DNA from: an uncultured Negativicutes bacterium
GTDB taxonomy: Bacteria; Bacillota; Negativicutes; Veillonellales; Megasphaeraceae
Assembly (NCBI GenBank): GCA_900752195.1
Contig: CAADUJ010000012.1
Coordinates: 1 to 64,000 of the forward strand
Reading direction: 5' to 3'
DNA: 64,000 bases
The stretch's first letter is position 1; each line of letters starts with the position of its first letter. The position numbers and the translations under genes are program-made. The notes beneath the pieces were generated by a model. It made no database searches. It was not told the origin of the DNA and was given only the letters and a program-made list of their open reading frames with translations. Positions 16,868-25,384 of the stretch are shown here, in pieces.

Positions 16868-17866
16868 ATGTCTTCAAACAAAAAACAGCTCGTATTAGAT
16901 GCAATGGATAATAAGCCTACGAGCAGAGTTCCCGTCGGTTTTTGGTTCCATTTTCTTCCCGATGAAATTCACACGGATTCGTTTCGGGAACCGCAGTGGA
17001 TGGACACGCTTTTTGCCGGTCAGTGTCGCTATATAGACGAAGAAAAGCCCGATTTTGTAAAAATCATGACTGATGGATTCTTCTCCTATGAAAATAGAAC
17101 AGCATTCAATCTCAAAACGGCAGAAGATTTCAGACGGATTCAGCCGCTGGCTGATGATGACCCGTGGTTTACGACGCAGATTGCGTATGCAAAGCGCCTT
17201 ACAGATCGATATGGAAAAGATGTAGCCATGTTTTATAATCTCTTCTGTGCCGGTACGACAGTGAAATTCATGCGAGACGATATTACGACGAGTGATGCCT
17301 GGCTGTCGTCTCTTATCCGGGAGGATGCTGAAGCCGTTCGTCAGGGCCTTGATATTATATCAGATGATCTGGCGAAACTTGCAAAACGCCTCATCAAAGA
17401 AGGTGGCGTCACTGGAATTTACTTCAGCCTTCAGAACCTCTTGGGAGAAGGGATGACGAAGGACGTCTATGATGCAGTTTTACGGCCGGGAGAAGAAAAG
17501 ATCCTTGCCGCTGCTAACAGCGTAAGCGACTACAATATCCTGCATATCTGTGGCTGGTCTGGCCATCATAATGATCTGACCTGGTATGCCGATTACGACG
17601 TAAAGACGATTAATTGGGCAGCTGTCGTCGAACAAGTCAGCTTGGAAGAAGGCCGTAAGATTTTTGGTAATCGCTGTGCTCTTGGTGGATTTGATAATAC
17701 CGAAGACGGTATCCTTTACAGCGGCTCGAAAGAAGCCATCGAAAAAGAAACAAAGCGTCTGCTTGAAAACGCCGGCCGTCAGGGAATCATCCTCGGTGCC
17801 GATTGTACCGTGCCGCGTGATACGGACTGGAACCACTTCCGCTGGGTCCGCGAAGCAGCTCGATAG
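16868..17866 (+). CDS. Uroporphyrinogen decarboxylase-fold protein, methyltransferase-like (MtaA/CmuA group)
   Basis: The 332-residue protein has the UroD fold start with KPTSRVPVGFWFHF. It retains the zinc-ligand pattern of the methylcobamide:thiol methyltransferases, HIC near residue 225 and a later Cys in GADCTVP near residue 311, instead of the heme-pathway signature of HemE. It therefore more likely moves methyl groups between a corrinoid or methylated substrate and a thiol than makes heme. ATG at 16868 follows GGAGGAG. It heads an apparent operon with a polar amino-acid ABC transporter 60 bases downstream, which suggests it acts on the imported compound. That link is inference. Confidence 0.75.
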   Translation: MSSNKKQLVLDAMDNKPTSRVPVGFWFHFLPDEIHTDSFREPQWMDTLFAGQCRYIDEEKPDFVKIMTDGFFSYENRTAFNLKTAEDFRRIQPLADDDPWFTTQIAYAKRLTDRYGKDVAMFYNLFCAGTTVKFMRDDITTSDAWLSSLIREDAEAVRQGLDIISDDLAKLAKRLIKEGGVTGIYFSLQNLLGEGMTKDVYDAVLRPGEEKILAAANSVSDYNILHICGWSGHHNDLTWYADYDVKTINWAAVVEQVSLEEGRKIFGNRCALGGFDNTEDGILYSGSKEAIEKETKRLLENAGRQGIILGADCTVPRDTDWNHFRWVREAAR

Positions 17867-17925
17867 AGGGTGCATGTAATCATTACTTTTCTCTGTATAT
17901 ATAGTTTTGAATTGGGGGATTCATC

Positions 17926-18795
17926 ATGAAATTACGTACTGTGGCACGATTGCTTTTTACAGTGGCTCTTATAGGGATTGTAGGCGCTGCCCTTGCCGGC
18001 TGTGGCAATAAAGGGGATGGAAGTTCCGGTGCAGAAAGTGGCGGCAAGAAAAAAGTAGTCAACGTCGCCTTTACGAACTATTATGTGCCGTATGATTTTG
18101 TTAATGATAAAGGTGAACCGGATGGGTTTGAAGTAGCCGTCATGAAAGAGGTCGCCAAGAAGCTGCCTCAGTATGAATGGAAGTTTACACCGACATCAGA
18201 TGATGATTTGCTCATCGGCGTAGAATCTGGCAAGTATACGATTGGGACAAAGGGAATTTGGAAAACGGCTGCCCGTGAAAAGAAATACATCTTTCCGAAG
18301 GAATATATCGGCGCCAGCGTGATTGGTCTGGTCATCCGAAAAGATACATCTGATCAGATTAAGGATATGGATTCCTTTGCTCAATACAGTGGCAAGCTCG
18401 TTCCTATCGCACCGCAAGATGCGCGCTATACCGTCGTAGACAACTATAATAAGGAACATAGTGACAAGCCTATCAAACTCGTTTCGTCTGAAGCATTTCA
18501 GATCGCCGATGCCTATAGCTGGGTCATGGAAGGCCGCTACGATGGATATTTGGAAGTAGAATTGAGCTATAAGAACAATATTGAAAAACCGGATGCTCCG
18601 TATCATCAGTTTGCCGATCAGCTGACATACATCCGCTATAAGGCTATTCCGACATATGCCTTGTTCAACAAGAAAGAACAGAAATTGGCTGATGAAGTCG
18701 ATGAAGCAATCAAAGAATTGCGGGCCGAAGGAAAAATTGCTGAATTGGAACAGAAGTACTTCGGAGAAAGCTTGTCTCAATATATCGGTCAGTAA
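17926..18795 (+). CDS. Polar amino-acid ABC transporter substrate-binding lipoprotein (TcyJ/K-like)
   Basis: The 289-residue protein has a signal segment with lipobox LAGC near residue 26 and the family 3 solute-binding domain. NYYVPYDFVNDKGEPDGFEV near residue 51 is the start of the ligand lobe. KGIWKT replaces the usual NGLTIT/TAGMT motif, a feature of cystine-type binding proteins. Two permeases and an ATPase follow, the TcyKLMN arrangement of B. subtilis for cystine and related sulfur amino acids. The substrate is inferred from this layout only. Confidence 0.82.
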   Translation: MKLRTVARLLFTVALIGIVGAALAGCGNKGDGSSGAESGGKKKVVNVAFTNYYVPYDFVNDKGEPDGFEVAVMKEVAKKLPQYEWKFTPTSDDDLLIGVESGKYTIGTKGIWKTAAREKKYIFPKEYIGASVIGLVIRKDTSDQIKDMDSFAQYSGKLVPIAPQDARYTVVDNYNKEHSDKPIKLVSSEAFQIADAYSWVMEGRYDGYLEVELSYKNNIEKPDAPYHQFADQLTYIRYKAIPTYALFNKKEQKLADEVDEAIKELRAEGKIAELEQKYFGESLSQYIGQ

Positions 18796-18812
18796 GAAAG
18801 GGGATGTACATC

Positions 18813-19595
18813 ATGACTACGAGGCCTTTTGATCCGTCTGTAATCTTTTCGGTCATGCCCGATATCATCCCTTATATAGGAGTAACACTTTTCGTTGCTA
18901 TTACGAGTATCATCCTCGGCTCATTGCTGGGGATGATTCTCGTAGAAGCGAAAATGAGCAAGGCCGCCGTCCTGCGATGGCTGGCTCATGGCTATACCTA
19001 TATCATGCGGTGTACGCCATCCATCGTCTTGCTGTTCATCGTCTTTTATGGGTTGCCAAAGCTTGCAGAAGTTATGTTTGATGTGTATCTCGATGACGTT
19101 AATCGGGCCGTCTTTGCCATCATTACCTTTGCGCTTCTCTTTGGAGCATATATTTCCGAAGTATTCCGAGCAGCCTATGAAGCTGTGCCTAAGGGACAGT
19201 ACGAAGCAGCTGTCAGCATCGGCCTTTCGCCAGTACAGGCTCTTTTGACGATCGTTCTTCCGCAGGCGGCACTCATCGCGATGCCAAACTTTGCAAATTC
19301 TGTCATCAACTTATTGAAGGAAGGTGCCTTAGCCTATACGATTGGCCTTATCGATATGCTTGGCAAGGCCAATCTCATCATTGCACAGAATTTTGGTGCT
19401 TATGGCATTGAAATTTACCTTGCATGCATGATCTTGTACTGGATCATGACGACGCTGATAGGTAAAGTATTCCTGGTAATAGAACATCAGTTGGATAAAG
19501 GTCGCATCATTGGAAAAGAATCGCCGAGAAAAGGGAGATTTTCTTTTTTTCAGTCCCTGCCATTAGGGAGTTTTATTTTACGTCGTTTAGGCTAG
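18813..19595 (+). CDS. Amino-acid ABC transporter permease (TcyL-like)
   Basis: The 260-residue inner-membrane protein has about five helices and the EAA loop in the family form YEAAVSIGLSPVQALLTIVLPQA near residue 132, which contacts the ATPase. The His/Glu/Gln/Arg permease signature MRCTPSIVLLF lies near residue 66. ATG at 18813 sits 9 bases from GGGG; the ATG at 18804 abuts it. It pairs with the next permease to form a heterodimeric channel. Confidence 0.88.
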   Translation: MTTRPFDPSVIFSVMPDIIPYIGVTLFVAITSIILGSLLGMILVEAKMSKAAVLRWLAHGYTYIMRCTPSIVLLFIVFYGLPKLAEVMFDVYLDDVNRAVFAIITFALLFGAYISEVFRAAYEAVPKGQYEAAVSIGLSPVQALLTIVLPQAALIAMPNFANSVINLLKEGALAYTIGLIDMLGKANLIIAQNFGAYGIEIYLACMILYWIMTTLIGKVFLVIEHQLDKGRIIGKESPRKGRFSFFQSLPLGSFILRRLG

Positions 19596-19609
19596 AGGAG
19601 GAAGAATAG

Positions 19610-20314
19610 ATGGAATTAGATTATACCTTTATGGCCGATACGTTTGTAAAAATCTGGGGTGGCATCGGCACGACCTTGGGCCTTACCGTCTTGTCGCTGG
19701 CTATTGCATTTCCCATCGCCTTTTATATGGCTATATTACGCGTCCGTGGGCATGTCATTGGCAGCGCCGTCACAGGTGCATATATTTCTTTTGTTCGGGG
19801 GACGCCTATCATTTTACAAATACTGCTGTTGTACAGCCTGCTTCCGAGCTTTCTTAATGTCGTCGTCCAGACCCTTGGCATTGATTTTAACGTATTTGAA
19901 GAAATCAACCCTTTCTGGTATGCTGTCGTCGTTTTCTCATTGAATACGATTGCCTTACTGGCAGAAGTATTCCGTTCTGCCCTTATGAGCATCCCTGAAG
20001 GGCAACGGGAAGCCGGTCTTTCCATCGGACTTACAGAATTCCAGACCTTTTGGCAGATCATTCTGCCTCAGGCCATGGTAGTGGCTTTGCCGGCCATATG
20101 CAATATTACGGTCAACCTCATCAAAGGGACGTCGCTGGCCTTCTTGATGACCGTAAAGGATGTGCTGGCCATTGCAAAAGTGGCCGCTTCTTTTGGTTAT
20201 AATTATATCGAAGCGTATCTCGACGTCTTCTTTGTCTATATCATCGTTTGCACAATCGTCCAATTAGCCTATAAATTTGCAGAAGACCATGTCGGTGCCT
20301 TCCGGCGTGCGTAG
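19610..20314 (+). CDS. Amino-acid ABC transporter permease (TcyM-like)
   Basis: The 234-residue protein is a second HisMQ-type permease with SFVRGTPIILQILLLY near residue 60 and the EAA loop REAGLSIGLTEFQTFWQIILPQA near residue 128. It starts 14 bases after the previous permease, behind GAGGAGG. Two unequal permeases in one operon mean a heterodimer, as in TcyLM. Confidence 0.9.
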   Translation: MELDYTFMADTFVKIWGGIGTTLGLTVLSLAIAFPIAFYMAILRVRGHVIGSAVTGAYISFVRGTPIILQILLLYSLLPSFLNVVVQTLGIDFNVFEEINPFWYAVVVFSLNTIALLAEVFRSALMSIPEGQREAGLSIGLTEFQTFWQIILPQAMVVALPAICNITVNLIKGTSLAFLMTVKDVLAIAKVAASFGYNYIEAYLDVFFVYIIVCTIVQLAYKFAEDHVGAFRRA

Positions 20315-20325
20315 AGAAAGGATGA

Positions 20326-21075
20326 ATGACTATGCTTATGTCAATTAAAAATGTCCATAAACGTTTCGGCAATATAAAGGTATTGCGAGGCGTCGATATG
20401 GATATTGAAAAAGGCGACGTCGTCGTCATTCTTGGGCCGAGTGGTTCCGGTAAAACGACATTTCTCCGATGTCTCAACTTTCTGGAACGGGCTGACGAAG
20501 GGACAATGGTCCTTGATGACCTCTCCCTTGACTTACACAACGCATCGAAGAAGGATGTGGCCCTTGTCCGAAAAAAGACGGCTTTTGTCTTCCAGGGATA
20601 CAATCTTTTTGCCAATAAAACGGTTTTACAAAATGTTACATTAGGCCTTACAACGGGACGAGGCGTCAAGAGGGATGAAGCGGAAAAAATTGCCATGGAC
20701 GCGCTGCAACGGGTTGGTATGGCTGACAGGGCTTCGTATTATCCGTCTCAGCTTTCAGGGGGACAGCAGCAACGCGTCGGCATTGCCCGTGCCATTGCCG
20801 TCAATCCCGATGTCATTTTATTCGATGAACCGACGTCGGCATTAGATCCGGAACTGGTCGGTGACGTCCTGAAAGTTATGCGTAATCTGGCAAAGTCTGG
20901 GACGACCATGATTGTCGTTACGCATGAAATGAAATTTGCCCGTGATGTGGCTACGCATGTCATTTTTATGGATGGCGGAAAAATCGTTGAAGAAGGTACG
21001 TCAGAAGATATTTTCGAACATCCTAAGGAAGAACGGACAAAACAATTCCTCCATCGTATCTTATGTCAGATGTAG
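20326..21075 (+). CDS. Amino-acid ABC transporter ATPase (TcyN-like)
   Basis: The 249-residue ATPase has Walker A GPSGSGKTT near residue 37, the Q-loop in FVFQGYN, signature LSGGQQQRVGIARA near residue 143, Walker B VILFDEPTSALDPE near residue 164 and the H-loop VVTHEM. It powers the two permeases before it. Three close ATGs are possible (20326, 20332 and 20338). The first is given, but 20332 has the better spacing to AAAGG. It is the last gene of the operon. Confidence 0.92.
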   Translation: MTMLMSIKNVHKRFGNIKVLRGVDMDIEKGDVVVILGPSGSGKTTFLRCLNFLERADEGTMVLDDLSLDLHNASKKDVALVRKKTAFVFQGYNLFANKTVLQNVTLGLTTGRGVKRDEAEKIAMDALQRVGMADRASYYPSQLSGGQQQRVGIARAIAVNPDVILFDEPTSALDPELVGDVLKVMRNLAKSGTTMIVVTHEMKFARDVATHVIFMDGGKIVEEGTSEDIFEHPKEERTKQFLHRILCQM

Positions 21076-21125
21076 GGCCTCATGAGAGAGAACGCCATTG
21101 CGGAATTTCTTGAAGGATGTAAAAG

Positions 21126-21222
21126 AGGCTGTAGCAAAAGGAACTGGTGTAGTGCCCCTGCGCGTTAGATTTCGGGTCTAACAATTGGGGGTCGGAACAT
21201 CCTTTTGGTACAGCCTTTTTTT
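21126..21222 (+). terminator. Long structured hairpin with T-run after the ABC operon
   Basis: Arms 21126-21142 and 21200-21216 pair over 17 positions with one mismatch and are followed by seven T. The 57-base interior holds further complementary pairs (GTTAGA/TCTAAC, and CCCC with GGGG), giving a branched RNA. It can end the plus-strand operon. It is much larger than a usual terminator, so an attenuator, small RNA or a tiny inverted-repeat element are alternatives. Confidence 0.55.
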
Positions 21223-21248
21223 ATTTGTACGAATTGTAATGAAACAAT

Positions 21249-22134
21249 TTATGCAGTTTCTTCTGCTGTTGTGATGAGTTCCCGCAGTCGCTCGATGCGC
21301 CTTTGCGTCATAGGATGATCCGACCAGATACGGGAGAAGAATCCCATCTGTTCTCCTAGTCCCAACTGCAAGAGATCCCACAGAGCGTTGTGAAGCGCGA
21401 CGCCATAGCCGATGGTAAAGGCATATCGATCTGCTTCGTATTCGTCTTGTCGGGCTTTACATAGCGCGATGAGACGGAAGGGACGTTCTATGGAATAGGT
21501 TACTATGCGCAGCCATAGGTTGATGATTGATACTATGACCCGTATAATAACACCTAAGATGGGAATGATGCGGAATATGTTGAGTACCCCTATGATGAGC
21601 CGATAGATGCCGTTAACGACAGTAAGAGCCATATTCATGCCATAGCGCAGGAGAGGCCACTGTGTATAGTGATGGGTGAGATGACCTGTTTCATGGGCGA
21701 TAATGCCGCTGATTTCGTTTGGTGGCAGTGCCGATAGAAGGGCCTTCGTCACGACGATATGACGGTCGCCAAAGGCATAAGCGTTGAGGGGGTTCCCGTT
21801 TTGGATATACAGTACGACGGCATCTCTGTCGATAGCCGCTGCGTTTAGAACTGGTATCGTTACTTGTTCCAGGTACGCCAGTTCGTCGCCTTTTGCTTTA
21901 CGGGCGCCCTGTAAATAGAGTAAGATGGACTGGAACAGGGAAAAGCGACTCAACAAGGCGGGAACAATGAGTAAGAACTATGCTGTCAATGTGCATAGCG
22001 CCGCTCTGACGGAGACCTTCTAGCCATGATGATGGCATCACGACGAAGATGAAAGGTACGATGAAAACCATATACATGGCGAGGATGCTGTAATCCATTA
22101 TAAATTGTAAGGTGAGAAGCATGGCATTGAACAT
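21249..22134 (-). pseudogene. M48-family zinc metalloprotease, reading frame broken by a +1 shift
   Basis: The 3' part (21956 to 21249) encodes an HtpX/M48 peptidase domain: HETGH at 21677-21691 with the zinc-binding His pair and catalytic Glu, a downstream EYEADRYAF third-ligand motif, hydrophobic segments between, and a C-terminal HPMTQRRIERL typical of M48. It has no ribosome site of its own and is preceded by a TAG at 21978-21980. The N-terminal part is in another frame, starting at ATG 22134 seven bases after GGAGG, with membrane helices, and stays open to 21898. Removing one base near 21976-21982 joins both into one protein of about 290 residues. It is either a pseudogene or a base-call error. 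It lies 45 bases after znuA on the same strand. Confidence 0.7.
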
Positions 22135-22179
22135 CAACAGGCCTCCGGTACAAAGCAGGTTGATCCCCGATGTGATGTA

Positions 22180-23088
22180 TCACAGAAGGGATTGATAAAT
22201 TTTTTCTAGGTTTGCGCGCATTGCCGTAAGATAGGACTCTTCAGGATCGCCACTTTCCATGGTGTCGATGGTTTCAATGGAGGCGCCAATTTCTTTTGCC
22301 AGTGTTTCAGACACTTTGGGGTTATCCATTTCTTCGATGAAGACCGTATGGATACCGTCTTTTTTGCATTGCTCTGTTAATTCAGCTAGCTGGCGGGCAC
22401 TAGGTTCGCCAGAGGCAAAGACGTCGGTGACGCTGTATTGGGTCAATCCGAAATCGCGGGCCAGGTAAGCAAAGGCGGCGTGGCCGGTGACGAAGGATTT
22501 TCGTTGCGTCTTTTCGAATTTCCCTTTATATTCATTTACCATTTCATCGATAGAGGATGCAAAGGCCTGATAATTCTGTTCATACTTGTCGGCATGGTCC
22601 GGGTCAGCTTTGCTGAAGGCGTCACAAACGTGACGGGCTTCTATTTTGGCGTTTTGCGGGCTCAGCCAGACGTGAGGATCGATGCCGTGGTCATCGTGGT
22701 GATGGTCATGGCCTTCGCCTTCGACGTGGATGAGATCGGCCCCATCGGCAGCGGTAACGACGAGAAGGTCTTTGTTTCCAGACGAAGCAACGGCTTTTTC
22801 GGCCCAGTTTTCCAGATCGCCGCCATTAAGAACGAGGACGCGCGCTTTAGCAAGAGCCGTTAAATCAGATGCTTTGGGCTGGAAATCATGAGGTTCTTCG
22901 CCATCGGGAATGATGACGTGGATATCGACATAGTCGCCGCCAATCGCTTTTGCCAGCTGATCCATAGCATGGAAAGAAACGGCAACGGGGAGCTTTCCTT
23001 CTGCAAAAGGCGTTTTTTCAGGAGCTGTACTGCATCCTGCAAGCAGGAGCATCGTTATCATGGTAATGAAGAGAAGTAGTTTTTTCAT
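22180..23088 (-). CDS. znuA: Zinc ABC transporter substrate-binding lipoprotein
   Basis: The 302-residue lipoprotein has lipobox LLAGC near residue 18 and the cluster A-I metal-binding fold: SFHAMDQLAKAIGGD near residue 39, GEEPHDFQPKASD near residue 63 with a metal His, a His/Asp-rich loop with six His between residues 124 and 132, HVWLSP right after it, and VTGHAAFAYLARDFGL near residue 200. The His-rich loop is the mark of zinc-specific rather than manganese-specific members. ATG at 23088 follows AAAGGA. It is transcribed away from znuCB across a shared palindrome, so the transporter is split over two divergent transcripts. Confidence 0.92.
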   Translation of the reverse strand: MKKLLLFITMITMLLLAGCSTAPEKTPFAEGKLPVAVSFHAMDQLAKAIGGDYVDIHVIIPDGEEPHDFQPKASDLTALAKARVLVLNGGDLENWAEKAVASSGNKDLLVVTAADGADLIHVEGEGHDHHHDDHGIDPHVWLSPQNAKIEARHVCDAFSKADPDHADKYEQNYQAFASSIDEMVNEYKGKFEKTQRKSFVTGHAAFAYLARDFGLTQYSVTDVFASGEPSARQLAELTEQCKKDGIHTVFIEEMDNPKVSETLAKEIGASIETIDTMESGDPEESYLTAMRANLEKIYQSLL

Positions 23089-23115
23089 GGCATAAATCCT
23101 TTCTGCAACTAGAGT

Positions 23116-23144
23116 ATGTAAATGCAAATGACTTGCATTTACAT
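23116..23144. promoter_or_regulatory. Zur-type operator between znuA and znuCB-zur
   Basis: ATGTAAATGCAA at 23116-23127 and its exact complement TTGCATTTACAT at 23133-23144 flank five bases, a perfect 29-bp palindrome. Its right end covers the -35 of the znuC promoter. Zinc uptake genes are repressed by Zur, and a Fur-family gene is the third gene of the divergent operon, so self-contained zinc control is likely. Confidence 0.75.
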
Positions 23145-23166
23145 TTGTGCAAGAAAAGGATATAAT
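23138..23166 (+). promoter_or_regulatory. Promoter of znuC-znuB-zur
   Basis: TTTACA at 23138-23143 and TATAAT at 23161-23166 are spaced by 17 bases. The -35 lies inside the palindrome. Confidence 0.65.
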
Positions 23167-23221
23167 AGAAAACACGCCTTGTCAAGTAACTTGGCGATAG
23201 AGATAGAAAGGGGATACTTCT

Positions 23222-23899
23222 ATGATTGATGTTGCACATGTGTATTATGCCTATGAAGTGGGTACACCATATGTATTACAAGATATGAATCTGACCATCC
23301 ATGACGGAGATTATATTTCTATTGTTGGTGAAAATGGTTCTGGTAAAAGTACGCTCATCAAATTACTTCTTGGTCTCGTCAAACCTTCCCGAGGGCGTAT
23401 CGTCAATGATTTCCATCGCATGACTTTTGTGCCACAACGCTTTGAGACGCTGAACAGCCAGTTTCCGATTACGGTAAGGGAAGTCATGAACAGCTATCGC
23501 AAGGTCCTGAAGATAAAGGACAGACATATCGTCTCTCATTATCTGGATCTCGTAAAGATGCGTGAGTATAGTGAAGCTCTTATTGGAAATTTATCTGGCG
23601 GGCAATGCCAGAAAATCTTTATCGCCCGGGCTCTTATGGCGCATCCGGACCTGATTCTTCTCGATGAACCGTCTACAGGAATCGACGTAAAATCGCAAAG
23701 CGAGCTGTATCCGTTCTTTAAGCAACTCAATGAAGAAAAGGGGATTACCATTGTGACAGTAGAACATAATTTACGGGCCGCTATGCGTAATTCCCGCTAT
23801 ATGTACCATGTTGCCAACGGAACGGGCCATTTATGTACACCTGATGAATATATACGGGAATACGTAACGGAAAATAGAGGGAGTGAATCCTATGTTTGA
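23222..23899 (+). CDS. znuC: Zinc ABC transporter ATPase
   Basis: The 225-residue ATPase has Walker A GENGSGKST near residue 37, signature LSGGQCQKIFIARAL near residue 124 (Cys replaces the common Gln/Arg), Walker B LILLDEPSTGID near residue 143 and the switch His in TVEHN. The MTFVPQRFETLN stretch is typical of ZnuC/MntB ATPases. It drives zinc import with ZnuB and ZnuA. Its end overlaps znuB by 8 bases. Confidence 0.9.
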   Translation: MIDVAHVYYAYEVGTPYVLQDMNLTIHDGDYISIVGENGSGKSTLIKLLLGLVKPSRGRIVNDFHRMTFVPQRFETLNSQFPITVREVMNSYRKVLKIKDRHIVSHYLDLVKMREYSEALIGNLSGGQCQKIFIARALMAHPDLILLDEPSTGIDVKSQSELYPFFKQLNEEKGITIVTVEHNLRAAMRNSRYMYHVANGTGHLCTPDEYIREYVTENRGSESYV

Positions 23900-24719
23900 A
23901 TATACATTTATGCAAAATGCTATTATTGTAGGTGTCTTGATTTCTCTGGTTTGCCCTATGATTGGGATTTTTCTCGTTCTCCGACGCTATTCCATGATCG
24001 GTGATTCCCTGGCTCATGCGTCATTGGCTGGTGTTGCAATCGGACTTCTGTTAGAAGCGAATCCTATTTTGAGCGCTTTCCTGCTGACGAGCTTTTTTGG
24101 TGTCCTTATCGAAGCGTTGCGGAACACCTTTCGGCGCTATGCAGAATTGGTCCTCATTATCGTCATGTCGTTATCTGTCGGCATCGCCATCACCATTATC
24201 AGTGCCGGCCTTGTCCATACGAATGTAGAATCGTTCCTCTTCGGTAGTATCCTTACGGTATCAGAAAGTGATGTGTGGTCTGTCGTCGTGTTATCCATCA
24301 TATCGATTGGATTGATTTTATGGCTCTATCCACAGCTCGTCCTCATTACCTTTGACGAAGACGGTGCTCGCGTGGCCGGTGTGAAGACGAAGACTATCAA
24401 TTATATTTTTTCCATCCTCGTAGCCGCTACCGTTTCCGTATCGATTCGTGTCGTCGGCATTCTCGTCATTTCATCACTCATTGCGTTGCCTGTGGCTACG
24501 GCGTTGCAGCTGCAGAAAGGATTCCGTCGGACCTTACAGTTTTCCGTTCTCTTCAGCTTTATCGATGTATTGGGCGGCCTCGGCTTTTCCTTGCTGATTG
24601 ATGCGGCTCCTGGTGGCGTGACAGCCATCGTTGCCGTCGTAACACTTCTTATTGTTATCGCATATAAACAGCTGCGACTGGCTGCAAACCGGCCTTTGAA
24701 AGGAGTAGATCGGCCATGA
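23892..24719 (+). CDS. znuB: Zinc ABC transporter permease
   Basis: The 275-residue permease has about eight hydrophobic segments and the family 3 metal-permease blocks: MIGIFLVLRRYSMIGDSLAHASLAG-type region near residues 20-45 and RVVGILVISSLIALPVATA near residue 184. ATG at 23892 sits 8 bases after GGGAG. A GTG at 23883 overlaps that site. It overlaps zur by four bases (ATGA), which implies translational coupling. Confidence 0.9.
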   Translation: MFEYTFMQNAIIVGVLISLVCPMIGIFLVLRRYSMIGDSLAHASLAGVAIGLLLEANPILSAFLLTSFFGVLIEALRNTFRRYAELVLIIVMSLSVGIAITIISAGLVHTNVESFLFGSILTVSESDVWSVVVLSIISIGLILWLYPQLVLITFDEDGARVAGVKTKTINYIFSILVAATVSVSIRVVGILVISSLIALPVATALQLQKGFRRTLQFSVLFSFIDVLGGLGFSLLIDAAPGGVTAIVAVVTLLIVIAYKQLRLAANRPLKGVDRP

Positions 24720-25210
24720 AAGGTACAAACGGAAACGGTCGGGATGGCGCTATTGATTATGAAGCCTATTTCCATCACTTTGACTTAAAGAACACGCGGC
24801 CCCGGCGCCTCGTGTTGACGGTTCTGATTCAGGAAAGCCGCCTCATGACAGCAGACGATGTGCACTATGTTTTACGGAATCAAGGTGAGTCTGTTAACGT
24901 CTCGACAGTGTATCGCATTCTTGATCTCTTTGCTAAAAAGGGGCTCGTCACGACGACGATCCTTCCTGATTCACGGGGACAGGCGTATTCTCTCGTAGCT
25001 TCTGGCCACACCCATGTCCTCGTATGCCTGCGATGTCATCGTAAGGTGGATCTTTCGTCATGCCCGCTGGGCGAGTTTGAAAAAAATGTGGCTTCCCGTA
25101 CAGGTTTCGATATATTGGGGCACCGGCTGGAGTTATACGGTCTTTGCAGAGAGTGTCGCAAGGAAACGGAAGGAACGACGGAATGTGACGATGGGAAAAC
25201 GCGTTTATAA
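24716..25210 (+). CDS. zur: Fur-family transcriptional regulator, probably Zur
   Basis: The 164-residue protein has a winged helix with STVYRILDLFAKKGLV near residue 62, the HTHVLVCLRCHRKVDL metal-binding hinge near residue 98, and two CxxC pairs (CLRC and CREC) that hold the structural zinc of Fur proteins. Position as the third gene of the zinc operon, coupled to znuB, together with the palindrome in the shared promoter region, supports a zinc-responsive repressor over Fur, PerR or Mur. An N-terminal extension of about 15 residues is longer than usual. Confidence 0.85.
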   Translation: MKGTNGNGRDGAIDYEAYFHHFDLKNTRPRRLVLTVLIQESRLMTADDVHYVLRNQGESVNVSTVYRILDLFAKKGLVTTTILPDSRGQAYSLVASGHTHVLVCLRCHRKVDLSSCPLGEFEKNVASRTGFDILGHRLELYGLCRECRKETEGTTECDDGKTRL

Positions 25211-25384
25211 TTATATGCTATATTAGAATGACAATCTATAAAAATATTATGTACATCTTATATCTTTTTTGAAATATTTGCTAAATAAGTGAAAATAGTA
25301 AATACAGGGAGAAAAATTCATGGTATAATGAATTATTAAGAAAGAGGAATACCGAGTTTATTGAAGAGATGGAGGATAAAGAGT

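Noticed and set aside
21965..21985. Programmed frameshift in the M48 gene
   Set aside because: No slippery sequence, stop-stimulated site or downstream pseudoknot was seen; an error or mutation is simpler.
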